64,000 nucleotides of DNA from Cephalotus follicularis (lineage: Eukaryota > Streptophyta > Magnoliopsida > Oxalidales > Cephalotaceae), in assembly GCA_001972305.1 (NCBI GenBank), contig BDDD01000713.1, positions 434,001 through 498,000 of the forward strand. Direction: 5' to 3'. Positions 36,331-47,012 of this stretch are shown piece after piece; position 1 is the first letter of the stretch, and each line of letters begins with the position of its first letter. A model generated the notes under the pieces. The model had not been told where the DNA came from. It made no database searches and worked only from the letters and a program-made list of their open reading frames with translations. The position numbers and the translations under genes are program-made.

Positions 36331-37131
36331 CTGAATCACCTTTACCTCACCTATACAGAAGGGGAAAATCGATGGCAAAACTAAAGAAAAACACTCATGC
36401 TTCAGAGTCAACTAGCATCATATCATGAGGATCTCCCCATATCAGGACAGATGAATTATTGAGATTGGACTTTGCCTCAACTTTTTAAACACCTCCAGAT
36501 TTCAAGCAACTTCTGTTAGTCATGATCAAAAGAAATACCTATTGAAAATGACTGCCTCAGAGATTTCAAACATCCAAAAAAAAAAAAAAACTGTAGAGAT
36601 CCTGCATCCAATTTTCCTGATACTTAGAAAATCAACACCCACCTAATGACAATTCAACAAATAAATTCAACTTCATTCAAGTGCATAAACTATGCATTTG
36701 CTTACAATTTTTAACAGTAATGTAAGAAGCAGAAAACTGCAAATGGTAACACAATTTTGCAGATGAAAAAAGAATAAAAGAAAAAAAAATCAAATGCCCA
36801 GCAACTAGAAATCTCAAACTAAATTAGCCGATGTATAATTTGACAGTTACAAATAGCATATTTGGCATTGAATACCTAACCTGATTGATGATCCTTTCCC
36901 TTCAAAAAGTTCAAAGAAGGGTTCAACTCATGCCCACAAATTGATGATACACGGAGAAAAATTTGGGAAACTGTCAAGCTCACTGCTACACATGCATCTA
37001 TCAACAGATGATCAAAGAGGATTCACCTCTCCAGACATATCGAGAAAGTATTCAGCGCAAAAGGCAACTCACAGCTCCGTTTCTTGCTTTCCAATAAACA
37101 ATAAACCCGTGAACACCAAGTTCACAACACC

Positions 37132-38054
37132 TTAAGCTTTAAACCGTCTAAACTCAAACCAAATCTCATAGTGATTGAAAAGCAAGCTATCATGTGTTTG
37201 CTTCCTAAGATACTCAAGCCCCAAGCTAGCGAGTCTCTTTGTACACTCTTCTCCACCCAACCGTGAACAAAACTTTATGTTATGTGACACAAAGATTCGA
37301 CCATCATAAGGTTTCAACTTATCAACTAATCTCTCTAATCCAACCCACACAAGCTTATCAGGCATATGAAGAAAAACAGCACTAGCATATATCATATCAT
37401 ACAAAACTCCTGAACCAAGCTTGGAGAAATCCATATCTTCACCTCGCACAATCAATGGGCGCTTGTGTAGAACTCCCTGCGAGGGAAGCTCATACCTGAA
37501 AGCGGCCATTAGAGAGAGCTCATCTCTTTCGAGACAGTGGTAGTGACCGGGGCCGAGAAAGTGAATGAAATGCATGCCTACACGGAGGGTGCCACACCCA
37601 ATCTCAAGAACACGTGAGTGGGGTTTTAGGTTGGTGGACTTCGCGAGGAACTCAAACACATCTCGCCCACCCGCCCAAGGCTCCCCATAGTTGCTGTGGT
37701 GCTCTTCAACAAGGAGCTCACCTGGACAAGGGAGGGCAGTGTGGTTGTTTGATTCAGGTCCTTCATAGTGTGATATGCCTTTGAATCTATTAACAGAGGA
37801 AATGGAAAACAAATCAAATATTGAAAGACCTCTCTCTCTCTCTCTCTCTCTCACAATACACAAACATACCAACACACACCTCAGCATTTAAAGATTATAA
37901 TGACAAATTCAACGAATTATTTTAGTTTTATGTTTCTCTTTCTCTCTTTTTCACACACACACACACACACCTCAACATTTAAAGATAAATAGAACCATAA
38001 TTATAATGACAAATTCAACCAATTAAACACACACAACCAATTATTGTAATTCCC

Positions 38055-38102
<48 letters not shown>

Positions 38103-38441
38103 TATATATGCTTACTGATTTAGATCCTCCAATTGTTGAGCCCTTGTGCGAGGATTGATGCCCTTACGGAGCACATTATGTTGCATATGCAAGCCGTTGA
38201 GTCGGATCTGTTCCTTAACCCACTCTATGTCTGCAATTGTGGGCGATATCCTAGTCAAATCACGGTCTAAAACACCACCACCGTCAACGAGATTTGGGAA
38301 GGCGGTTGGTGGAGGGCAAGAGCAAGTGGAGAGAGAGGATAAGAGGAAGAACAAGAAGATAGTGGCTACTGATACTGCCAGGACGAGGACTGGTAATGTT
38401 ATCACTATCCCTTTTTGCGTGGTTGTTGTCGGCAGGGCCAT
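37132..38441 (-). CDS. SAM-dependent methyltransferase, membrane-anchored, two exons
   Basis: Exon 1 is 38441-38116 and exon 2 is 37786-37132, coding for 326 residues. The donor is CA|GTAAGC and the acceptor TTAATAG|AT, and the split codon gives Gln109. Residues about 11-36 form one hydrophobic segment (ITLPVLVLAVSVATIFLFFL), a likely N-terminal membrane anchor. Motif I of class I methyltransferases, VLEIGCGTLRVG, is at 168-179. The acidic residue after strand 2 lies in CLERDE, and a motif IV-like stretch is MIYASAVFLHMP. The sequence resembles plant SAM-dependent methyltransferase-superfamily proteins of unknown substrate. The 329 bp intron carries CT and CA repeats. The frame is intact, unlike everything around it. 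It is the only convincing host gene in the window. Confidence 0.88.
37829..38098. repeat. CT and CA microsatellites in the methyltransferase intron
   Basis: (CT)n lies at about 37829-37853, (CA)n at about 37951-37970 and a (CT)n(CA)n compound at about 38051-38097. All fall within the intron 37787-38115. Confidence 0.9.
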
Positions 38442-38519
38442 TTCTTCCTCCTATCTTCTTCAATTTTTCTTTTACTTTGCTGTTCTTTAAGCTACAGTGC
38501 CTGCAACAGCGTCAATTTC

Positions 38520-40108
38520 AGAGTTATATTAGTTTGGGGTGTTTTGTTGTTCACTTGTTCTTTGGGGGACTGATACTGATGTTGCCAAGATTTATAGAAT
38601 ACCCTAAGTTTAAGACAAATGGGTTCCCCCTAAATTTATATTACAGTGACTACTTTTTTAGACTTAAAATTGAACCAATTGATTATTCAAATTTATAAAC
38701 AGATCAACGTCAATCTTCGGGGGATAAAATTTTTGAGGCGAAGATTATGTGACATATGTGGAGGTCTACATTTTGTTAGTTTGATTGATCAACAAGTTGT
38801 TATGTCAATACAACCTCAAAATAGTTAGTGTCATTTCAGTGAAAATTGATCATTGATCCAAGTTTATAAATTGATGTAATTCATTTATTTATTTGGACTA
38901 TTGGCTTGGGCTGTTGATGAACTCTTTTTGAGGGTATTGGGCTATTCACAGGGTTTTTGCTTTGCCCGTCTGATTGTTTTTTAATAGAAGAAGTGAGTAG
39001 AGTCATTCAAATCCAAATTAGAGAGGCTGGTTTGGCCAGGTGAGTAAACACTAAATCCAGGTGATCAGAGCTAGTTTTACAAAGTACTAAAGGTTACACA
39101 TGCCTCTACGACTGAAGTTTAAAAAATTCTGAAACCATGTTCTTCCAATGTAGTGATACCAAAAAAAATTATAACATTGCAGGTCACACGTGTGTTACAA
39201 ATTACAACAATTACACCATCATGTTAAGGTATAATTAACAGTACAACTTACAAACCTAATCAACCATATGGCATGGGGGATGAAGCAAATGACTAATAGC
39301 TTTACAAATCCCAGCAAACCTAGGCATATTTGTATATTTGATGATACAATAGAAAAAAGGGGTTGTATAGAGACAACTCAAATCTATACAATATTTATTC
39401 AAACTAGTAATTCCTACAACATTTAACTAAACTATTCTTTATCGATTCTATGAAAATGATGTAAGAATACTATTTCTAGAAAGATCCACATTTCAATTAA
39501 ACTAAGGAAGTGGATTAGGTAAAGTGTATGGAAAGACATAGGTTCAGATTGAGCATTTTTATAATAATTAAATATAGCCTTGAAAATAAGAATTACTCAT
39601 CCATGTCAAGGCATAAATGAACATGAATGTTTCAACAACTATAATGAAAGGAGTCTTTATTGAAATTTATTGTCTGCTAATTCAAATAGTTATCAGATTT
39701 CTACTTTTCTAAATGCATTATGGAAATAAGACGATAAATTAGGTTATTGTTTTGCGTTTGGGTTTCTGAGAATATGATATAAACGATGCAATGTTATCAG
39801 TGATACAATAGTAACAATATAATTAAGCCTGTATTCAACAGACATGGGATAATCTTCTGCTGCTTCCAGTAGTAGCAATTATCTAGAACAAAGAGCTCAA
39901 TGAATTAAAATAACTATGTATTCAAGTCTGAAGATCACCCCATAAGCATATACTCTTTGGTAAAATATCAGCGTCAAGTATTATTATGCATTTGTAAACC
40001 AAGAGAATGGGTAGCACACAAGGACTAACCATCTATTTTTTGAAACAAGCATACCCATAATTCCAATAATATTACACAACAGAGGGTCATTATTTTTTAG
40101 TCTTGGCA
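38520..40108. other. Upstream flank of the methyltransferase gene, no gene seen
   Basis: AT-rich sequence. The proximal part should contain the gene's promoter and 5' UTR, but no element could be fixed. No other coding signal was recognised. Confidence 0.55.

Positions 40109-40161
<53 letters not shown>
40109..40161. repeat. (TA)n microsatellite
   Basis: About 26 TA units without interruption. Confidence 0.98.
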
Positions 40162-40163
<2 letters not shown>

Positions 40164-40460
40164 TCCAAAAATTGTATTGTGGGTTTACCGTAACAATAGA
40201 AAGGTTTGTATTTGCTGTGTGTCGTGGGAGGTCCAAAAATTGTATTGTGGGTTTACCACGTCTGGGGAGAGAATCGCGTTGTGTTGTCTCAACACAGCAA
40301 TTTGCTGTGTTGAGAAAATTGCGTTGAGAAGCTTTAAAAAAAAAAGCGCTTCGCAAGAGAAGCGCTTTTTAACAATATTACCAAACGATTTTTCGGCGTT
40401 GCGGTGGGAAGAAAAAGCGCTTTGTGCCTCCCACCGCATTACCAAACGGGCACTCAATCA
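40161..40460. repeat. Hairpin-rich MITE-like sequence
   Basis: A 29 bp direct repeat (40161-40189 and 40229-40257) is followed by three hairpins. These are CTCAACACAGCAA/TTGCTGTGTTGAG at 40288-40314, AAAAAGCGCTTC/GAAGCGCTTTTT at 40341-40370, and GCGGTGGGA/TCCCACCGC at 40401-40437. ATTACCAAACG occurs twice (about 40377 and 40438). The pattern suggests a small non-autonomous DNA element, but no clear termini or target duplication were found. Confidence 0.5.
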
Positions 40461-41254
40461 CGTTGCGTTATCCCTTTTACGACTTGTAAAAGAGTTAAAA
40501 AAAAAAAAAGATGATAAATATACTAATTAATAAAAAGAAAATTGTTTGTTTGTTAAAACACGAAGAAATGATAACTCATAAATTTATTATACTATTATAA
40601 TTTTATTATAACATGTTTTTATCATTTAATTAGAGAATATGTAATCTTAAAATATTAAAATGGAACAGGGTCTATTTAGATATATTAGAATTTTCATTAA
40701 TGTACAATTTTTATTTTCTCACTTTTACACCACTTTTTGGAGGAGAATAAAACTAACAAAAGTTCAATTCTTTTGATTTCCTTTTTTAAAAACCAACAAA
40801 ATAAGAGTGAGGATAAATAATCTTACTCTTTCTTTTCATTTCCGATTAAATCATTACATCCAAACAAGTTGTTTTTAAATTCTAATTGTATCGAGGTTTT
40901 AGATTATGAATTACAATTTATTTTCAATATTATGGTTTATTTTAGGAATTTATTTCAATAACAATTTTATATTCATTTTAGATTTGTTATTTTGATTTTA
41001 TGACAAGAATTTGGTCATCCATATAAATAAATGAATCGACTATCAATCCAAAACTTACAACGCATTTAAAGTCGAATACATTTTATCCGTAATCTGTTAG
41101 ATCCGTACTCGAAACTCATTTTGTCATTCCTATTTTTTGTCGATAAGGTTTTTTTTATCACAAATTAATTTTTTATTGCAAATATAATGTCACAACGTAA
41201 TTTAATTTATGAAATTTTGTAATCTTAAATCTTAATTAAAATACGTTCTTTTAA
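40461..41254. other. AT-rich non-coding sequence
   Basis: No coding signal or element termini recognised. Confidence 0.6.
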
Positions 41255-42080
41255 GCCCAGTCAGAATCGTAACAGTTGCAGGTCCGGACCTGTAATCGGG
41301 ACCGGGACTGGGACCAGTGCGGACCGTACTATTCCCATGCTTTTTTTTTAAAAATAAAATAAAATTTAAAAAACAAATTGGTGCAATGCCCTTATGGGCC
41401 ATGTGGCAACAACAACAATTGTTGCTAATGCTGTTGCCACAATAAAGGTAGTAGCAAGTCGTTGCTACTTCAAAATTTTTTAAAAAGAAATTTGTATTTT
41501 TTTTAAAATCACTTCTAAAAATCTATAAATACCACTCCCAACTTAACATTTCAATCACAATCCTCTCAACTCAACTCTAAACTCACTACTAATCTACTAC
41601 TCTTACTCTCTTAATTTATCTGCTTAATTACTTTGTTATAACATACTGTAAAAATATAAACCACAATATATTTGGAGACCAAGGATCAGGCTCCGACGAA
41701 AGAAAATAGCATATGTCGCACGGTGTGTTTACTGGTGCGAGCATGCCATATTTTTTTATTCAAAGGAAGTCGAAATTCCATTAACCATGCCACACATGGC
41801 TGTATAAGATGATTTCATTCAACGTCCTGATGATTTGGAATTCAACCCCTTCAAGAACACTAATCATGTAGATCACCATTTCACCGAAGAACAGGAAACA
41901 CCATCAGATGCAGCAGCCCCTGAACACCAAGCCTCTCAACACAAACAACAACCCGATACAACGGTTATGCCGTCTGGTGCCAATAAGAGAAAAGCGTCTG
42001 TGGTTTGGCAATACAGAGAGCTACGTGTCATAAACGGTATAGAATGGGGTCTTCTGTAAGGTATGTAACGCCAAAATAGA
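41255..42080 (+). mobile_element. hAT element, 5' part with BED-finger start
   Basis: GGTCCGGACC and GGGACCGGGACTGGGACC-type subterminal repeats at 41280-41330 are characteristic of plant hAT elements. An open frame at 41835-42059 begins MEFNPFKNTNHVDHHFTEEQ and reaches KRKASVVWQYRELR, the start of a BED zinc finger. One base of frameshift then separates it from CKVCNAKIDPS, the zinc-binding Cys pair. The catalytic domain is missing because gypsy C LTR sequence begins at about 42078. The exact 5' terminus and 8 bp duplication were not identified. Confidence 0.65.
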
Positions 42081-42957
42081 CCCGTCTAGCCACCATTTTT
42101 TAAGGACCACCTTCCATGGTTAGACTATCGATACATACATTGATATTGATATGACATTGACACTGTACTAATATAGGTCACATGCTCTATAGGATTTACT
42201 TGGGTGTTTCATACGTTACAATTAATTGTCTGTAAGATTATTGATAGGATTGATTAATTAGATCCATTCATATATGCCTGTATGAGACGGTGCTATACGA
42301 GTGATAGATCACAACTAGCATTCATGCATTCACATGTTATACACCGATAATGTACACACTGATATTGTATACACCGATATTGTACACATTGATACCGTAT
42401 ATCTGTTCCAAACATAATCTATGCATGAGGACGTAATGACCCAAATTTCTATTTAATATATTTAATTATGGGAAATGATTTCTATTGTGTAGATTGACAA
42501 ATAGTTTAAGGGACCCGTAGTATGACCCTACGCTCGGGGAGTACGGGGGTTCCGCTCCCCGGTGAGCGGACGGGGGGTCCCGCTGCCCGGACGGGGGATG
42601 TACTTTTAGAAAAGAGTACCTAAGGATGTAACGTTTCACACCCAACGTAACGCAACCGATCTTTGGAGTTCGCTTTGAGCTATTAGCGAGCTCGGGTCGG
42701 GGTCGTTACAGAGGATATGTCCATTTGGCCCTTTGGCTAACCCACATTCGGGATGGGACATCTATTTTGGTACAAAATACGCAAAGAGGACTAGCGGTCG
42801 TGGAGGCTCCGAGCTGTTGATGTATGTGGAGATTAAAGTTATTGGACTTTATCTAACCCTTTTCCTTATAAGGTAGATAATGGATGGCAGAAGTAGACGT
42901 GATCGCGGAGGTAGACATAATGCTCTAGCTCCTGCTGTTGATGATGAGTTAGTGCAC
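42078..42957 (+). mobile_element. Gypsy element C: LTR fragment and gag start
   Basis: 42078-42870 matches the LTR fragment at about 14320-14810. A gag start follows at 42881 (MDGRSRRDRGGRHNALAPAV). The LTR 3' end, primer site and leader are missing between the two. The gag frame is cut at 42957 by gypsy B and continues in register at 59639 (WDAELRELNED). A 279 bp insertion sits inside the LTR at 42432-42710. Confidence 0.75.
42432..42710 (+). mobile_element. Short solo LTR / TRIM-like insertion
   Basis: 279 bp with ends CGTAATGACCC and GGGTCGTTACA (the first T of TG changed to C), flanked by the 5 bp duplication GAGGA (42427-42431, 42711-42715). The related LTR fragment at about 14650 has no insertion at the same place, which confirms the empty site. 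There is no coding capacity. The middle is strongly G/C-rich (42530-42600). Confidence 0.8.
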
Positions 42958-43507
42958 TGCCGCGCCCCGAACCGTGGGTTAGGCCGCAATACTTGACACG
43001 TGGCAATCCATACAATCATCATCATCATCATTAATCATAAAAATTTTTAAACTTAAATAAATCATAAACATAGTCCTTTATTCAATGTATGGATATACAG
43101 ACCCAGTTCAAATCAATTAAAATACACTGTTACATCCAGCAGATAAAATAAATAAATACATATTTATTCATTGCAAGGTGTTTCCTCGAGGGGGAGGAAC
43201 TTACGATGTCTTTATCCTTAGTGCTGTTGCGATGTGCCTCCACTACCTGTTCCTATACCTGGCTCATTCAAAGGAAAGGGTCAGCAACCTTGGGGGTTGT
43301 GTAGGTTGCCACATATACGGGCACAAACCAGAGGAACAACCAATAAAAACAGAGGAAAAATAATACATGCATATTATAGAAGCAGACCACAATCCATATC
43401 ATAACATCATCATACTTTGTCTTCGGACTACTCTACTCAAATCATACACATCAATCACTTTACTGAGGAGTCTAGTCCGGTCATCCTATGGTCTGATCAG
43501 TGTGTAA

Positions 43508-43740
43508 GGTTCACCTTTAGGCTCACCTGCCCGCGAAATTCTCCTCCAGGTTCACCTGCCAATCGGAATTCGTCATTTGCTCACCTGCTCTGGCGGTTCA
43601 CCCTTTGGATCACCAGCTTTGGCGGAATTCACCTTTAGGTTCACCATAGGCGGATTCACACGAGGATCACCTGCCTCGCGGAGTTCGCCCCTTAGGTTCA
43701 CCTGCTCAGCGGAATTCTCCCCTATTGGGCTCGCCTGCTT
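43508..43740. repeat. Degenerate ~30 bp tandem array, gypsy B LTR
   Basis: About seven units on the pattern GGTTCACCTGCTC-GCGGAATTC-CCTTTA repeat every 28-31 bp. The matching array in the 5' LTR is at 56717-56953, with GCGG cores near 56744, 56774, 56803, 56833, 56861, 56889 and 56918. Confidence 0.85.
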
Positions 43741-44197
43741 GGGTCCATCTATATACTTCCTTTCCTTTTACATTCCATTTTCTAATTCCATTTCCTTCAT
43801 TTTATTATTTCCTTTTAATCTCTTTGTCCATTAAGCGCGTCCCGGGGATAAAAGGAGCATGGCAGCTTCTCATGCTCACTATGCTTAGCAAATGCATGTA
43901 GGGAGTATGACAGGAACGCATGCAAACACATATACCATTTCCTTCTTCGATAACGCATGCAAAGAGTGCGTACCAGGGGACAACGCGTGCCCAGCATGCA
44001 CGTTCGGCTTGGGGTAGGAGAGAGCTCGTCTCCGTCATCTACTCGGGCGAAGGAAGAGGAGAGCTTGGCGCCGTGTGAGGCATGCTCGGGAAGCATGGAT
44101 TCTAGGCGCAAGACTCCCCTAGCATTGGCACCCCAGGCGAGCAACTTCCCTGGCATTCACCATGGCACCTCAGCCCGACTTTACTTTCCTTTGGCGT

Positions 44198-44777
44198 TGA
44201 AAGGACCTGTATGGCAACTTTTAATTAACAAATTTGTTTGCGGAATTAACAAATTAAAATATGAATTTAAACAACCACACAAAAACAATTAAACAATAAC
44301 AAGTAAAGAGATAAGGGATAGAGAGTGTGCAAACGATTCTAGGCAGTCGATTGTGTGCCTTGGCAGTCGACTGTTCCCCTGCTTCAGTCGGCTGTTGTGG
44401 GGAAAATCGACATTACAAAAGCTACTGGTTGAATTGTGCACTTCTTGGCAGTCGGTTGGAAAGTCTTGGCAGTCGACTGGATTGTCATAGCAGTCGGCTG
44501 GTTGGAGAGCAATTTCCAGGTGCTGGGATTCTTGAAGGTCCAGTCTGCTATTCATCCCCAGGCAGTCGGCTACTCAACCTCAGCAGTCGGCTGTTCATCA
44601 TGGCAGTCGACTGTTTGTGCCTGTTTCTGCAATTTTAACCTTTGCAACACTTTCAACACATAATCAAGTGAGTAGATGAGTCTGTAACATATCAAAACAT
44701 GCATACAAATATTTCTTGTTTGTTAATCATCGAAACATAATTCTTTAACACATTTAAAGGGGTGACAAAAGCCAACA
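44198..44777 (-). repeat. 3' LTR of Sirevirus 2, internally deleted (580 bp)
   Basis: Relative to the 5' LTR, about 563 bp equivalent to 48878-49440 are missing (junction near 44337). The loss removes the TATA box and the promoter-proximal palindromes. Ten palindromes remain, starting at 44344, 44364, 44385, 44449, 44470, 44491, 44541, 44563, 44584 and 44604. Confidence 0.92.
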
Positions 44778-45070
44778 ATCTCCCCATTTTTGATGATTGA
44801 CAAAACAAACCTAATATTGCATGATTTTGACATAATTAACATTTAACATCACTGAAATTAACTCAACTCCAAAATATCAAGTCTAGAACATTTGTTAAAG
44901 TGATTTAGCAATAATTCTCCCCCTTTTTGTATGCAGTCACAAAAAGACAATTTAAAGACATTGTACATCATGTAATGCATACCTAAGCAATTTACCAATT
45001 CAATTTACCAATGCAATACCAATCTCCCCCTTTTTGTCAAACAACAAAAAGTTCAAAGATCCTCCCCCTT
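44778..45070 (-). other. Repeated polypurine tracts of Sirevirus 2
   Basis: Minus-strand purine runs of the type AAAAAGGGGGAGA occur at 44778-44791 (abutting the LTR), 44916-44929, 45023-45036 and, shorter, at 45061-45070. Multiple tracts in front of the 3' LTR are a known Sirevirus trait. The first is the likely plus-strand primer. Confidence 0.8.
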
Positions 45071-45383
45071 AATCACAGCATATGTTTAAACTTTTAACAA
45101 TGTGCTGAAGCATCAAAATTTTCTTTTATCGAAAACATACATAAATTTAATATATGGAGAGGAAACAATATAATGGCACGCATAAATAATATATAATGAC
45201 AAGCATAAACTATTTCACTTCATCAACGCACTAAAAATTCATTACATAATTAAAAATGCAAATTCATTACATAAGTCCAAAGTCATCTTACAATTAAAAC
45301 ACCAAGTTTATCAAACACAAACCAAAAATTCTCAACAAGTTCATATTACAAGAAAACAAAACATGATATGCATGAGATGTTGC

Positions 45384-46512
45384 TCAAGATGATCCGAGAG
45401 GTGGTTGTTGAGGGAAGGCATTTTGGAACATTTGGATCAAATGGGCCATTTGTGCATCTTGCGAGTCGAGGCGGTCATAGATTTGATCCATTCTTCCCCT
45501 TATGTATTCAATGTTGACTTGGGCAAGATCCATCCTTGCTTGTAGTGACTCCATGGTAGGCCGACTACTTCCACTGCTACTTCCTCCAACATTTGGCCTC
45601 ACTTCGAATCTATCTGCGTCATCATCTTCTTCTTCTTCTTCTCCGATATCTCTCCCAACATCTACACCCGGTTCCCTCACCGGTGCTCTTCCTACCGCTT
45701 GTATCTTCACCCATAGACCATCTTCAATTTGATATTACAATTCCTCAAACTGGCTTTGTTTATCAATTGTTTGGTTTTCGGTTTGACATTGTGTTCATCC
45801 TTAAGGTCAATGTCTAGGGTAGCTAGAATCCTACTTAGAAGCATAGGATATGGGAGGTGATTGGGTCTAAACAAAATGTGGTTAACAATGAGGTATGGGA
45901 GATTGACAAGAGTCCCATTTTTTATGCAAGCTACTAATTTGAGGTCTCGCTCGGATGGGAGAGTATGCGAGCCCTCTCTTGGCAACAAAGTGTTGGTGAC
46001 AAGCAATAAAAGTATACGAGTAACTATGGGCAAGTGGCTACTAGTAACGGTCATAATTGGATTGATATTGGACCGTTCTAAGCAAATTTCCAAAGCATCG
46101 GTTTTTTCGATATCATTAAAGTGAGTGATACCGGTGCATGGAATTCCTAGGGTTTCACCAATAAATTCAGGGGTGATTTCAACAGCATCTCCAAGAATGA
46201 AAGATTTTGCAACACAATTAGAGTTTTTTCAAGGTTAGCATAAAAAAGCTTTACTAACCTAGGGTAAATAGGGTGAGATGAACACAAATAATCAAACCAA
46301 CCTAATTGCTCAAGCCAATGTCTAATGGAAGCAATATTGCTAGTTAAGATCTCTCTATCTAACCATTTTTCATGGTGTAATTTGACTAAATTTAAAACAA
46401 AGTTGTACCTCTCCTCTTTTTCCTTTGAGAGAAATAGGTCAACATCATAGTCCATTCTTGTATTTGAGCTTCCATGCTTGGATCCCACGCTTTTTCTCTT
46501 CCTTGATGCCAT
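45384..46512 (-). pseudogene. Sirevirus 2 3' ORF of unknown function, frameshifted
   Basis: The start at 46512 gives a basic N-terminus (MASRKRKSVGSKHGSSNTRM). A core follows with FLSKEKEERYNFVLNLVKLH and IRHWLEQLGWFDYLC, of the kind annotated in plants as a putative transposon protein domain. A frame change near 46215 leads to SNINPIMTVTSSHLPIVTRI, and another near 45707 leads to an acidic, helical tail ending QMFQNAFPQQPPLGSS at 45384. It occupies the env position of Sireviruses but shows no signal peptide or membrane segment. With the frameshifts ignored it would be about 375 residues. A palindrome cluster lies 120-170 bp upstream of its ATG. Confidence 0.65.
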
Positions 46513-46630
46513 AATTGATAGAGGGGACGAATTTTTGGTGAGTTTTAGGGTTTTGGCAGTGTTTGGGGAGGAGAGATTGTGAGAGAGAGGGAAAAAATCG
46601 CGTTTTATAAAAACTGATCTGTGTAAAAGC

Positions 46631-46682
46631 AGTCGACTGGTGTCTTTGGACAGTCGACTGGATCAGGACACCAGTCGACTGG
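46631..46682. repeat. Palindrome cluster upstream of Sirevirus 2 3' ORF
   Basis: Three CAGTCGACTGG sites have centres at 46635, 46656 and 46677, spaced exactly 21 bp, outside the LTRs. Confidence 0.92.
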
Positions 46683-47012
46683 AATCTGCAGAACTTGAAT
46701 TTGACAGATATTGAGTCTTTTCTTTGATCCGAAGAAATCATAGTCAGCTATTATTAACTAATAGTGACTTAGATATTTGAGTATTTTGATATGATTGAGT
46801 TTAACACTCAATGTTTGATGCCAGACATGAAAAAAAATAAATGTATGTCCAATCACATAGTTGCATTCAAAAATTCGTAAAACATACAAACATACCAATA
46901 ACATGAAATTTACACAACCAAAACACTTACTACATATGTGCTCACTGATCATATTTATAGCTTGATGTTCCATAGTACCATTTCCTTTGAGCACACCTAC
47001 AAAGTAAGAAAT

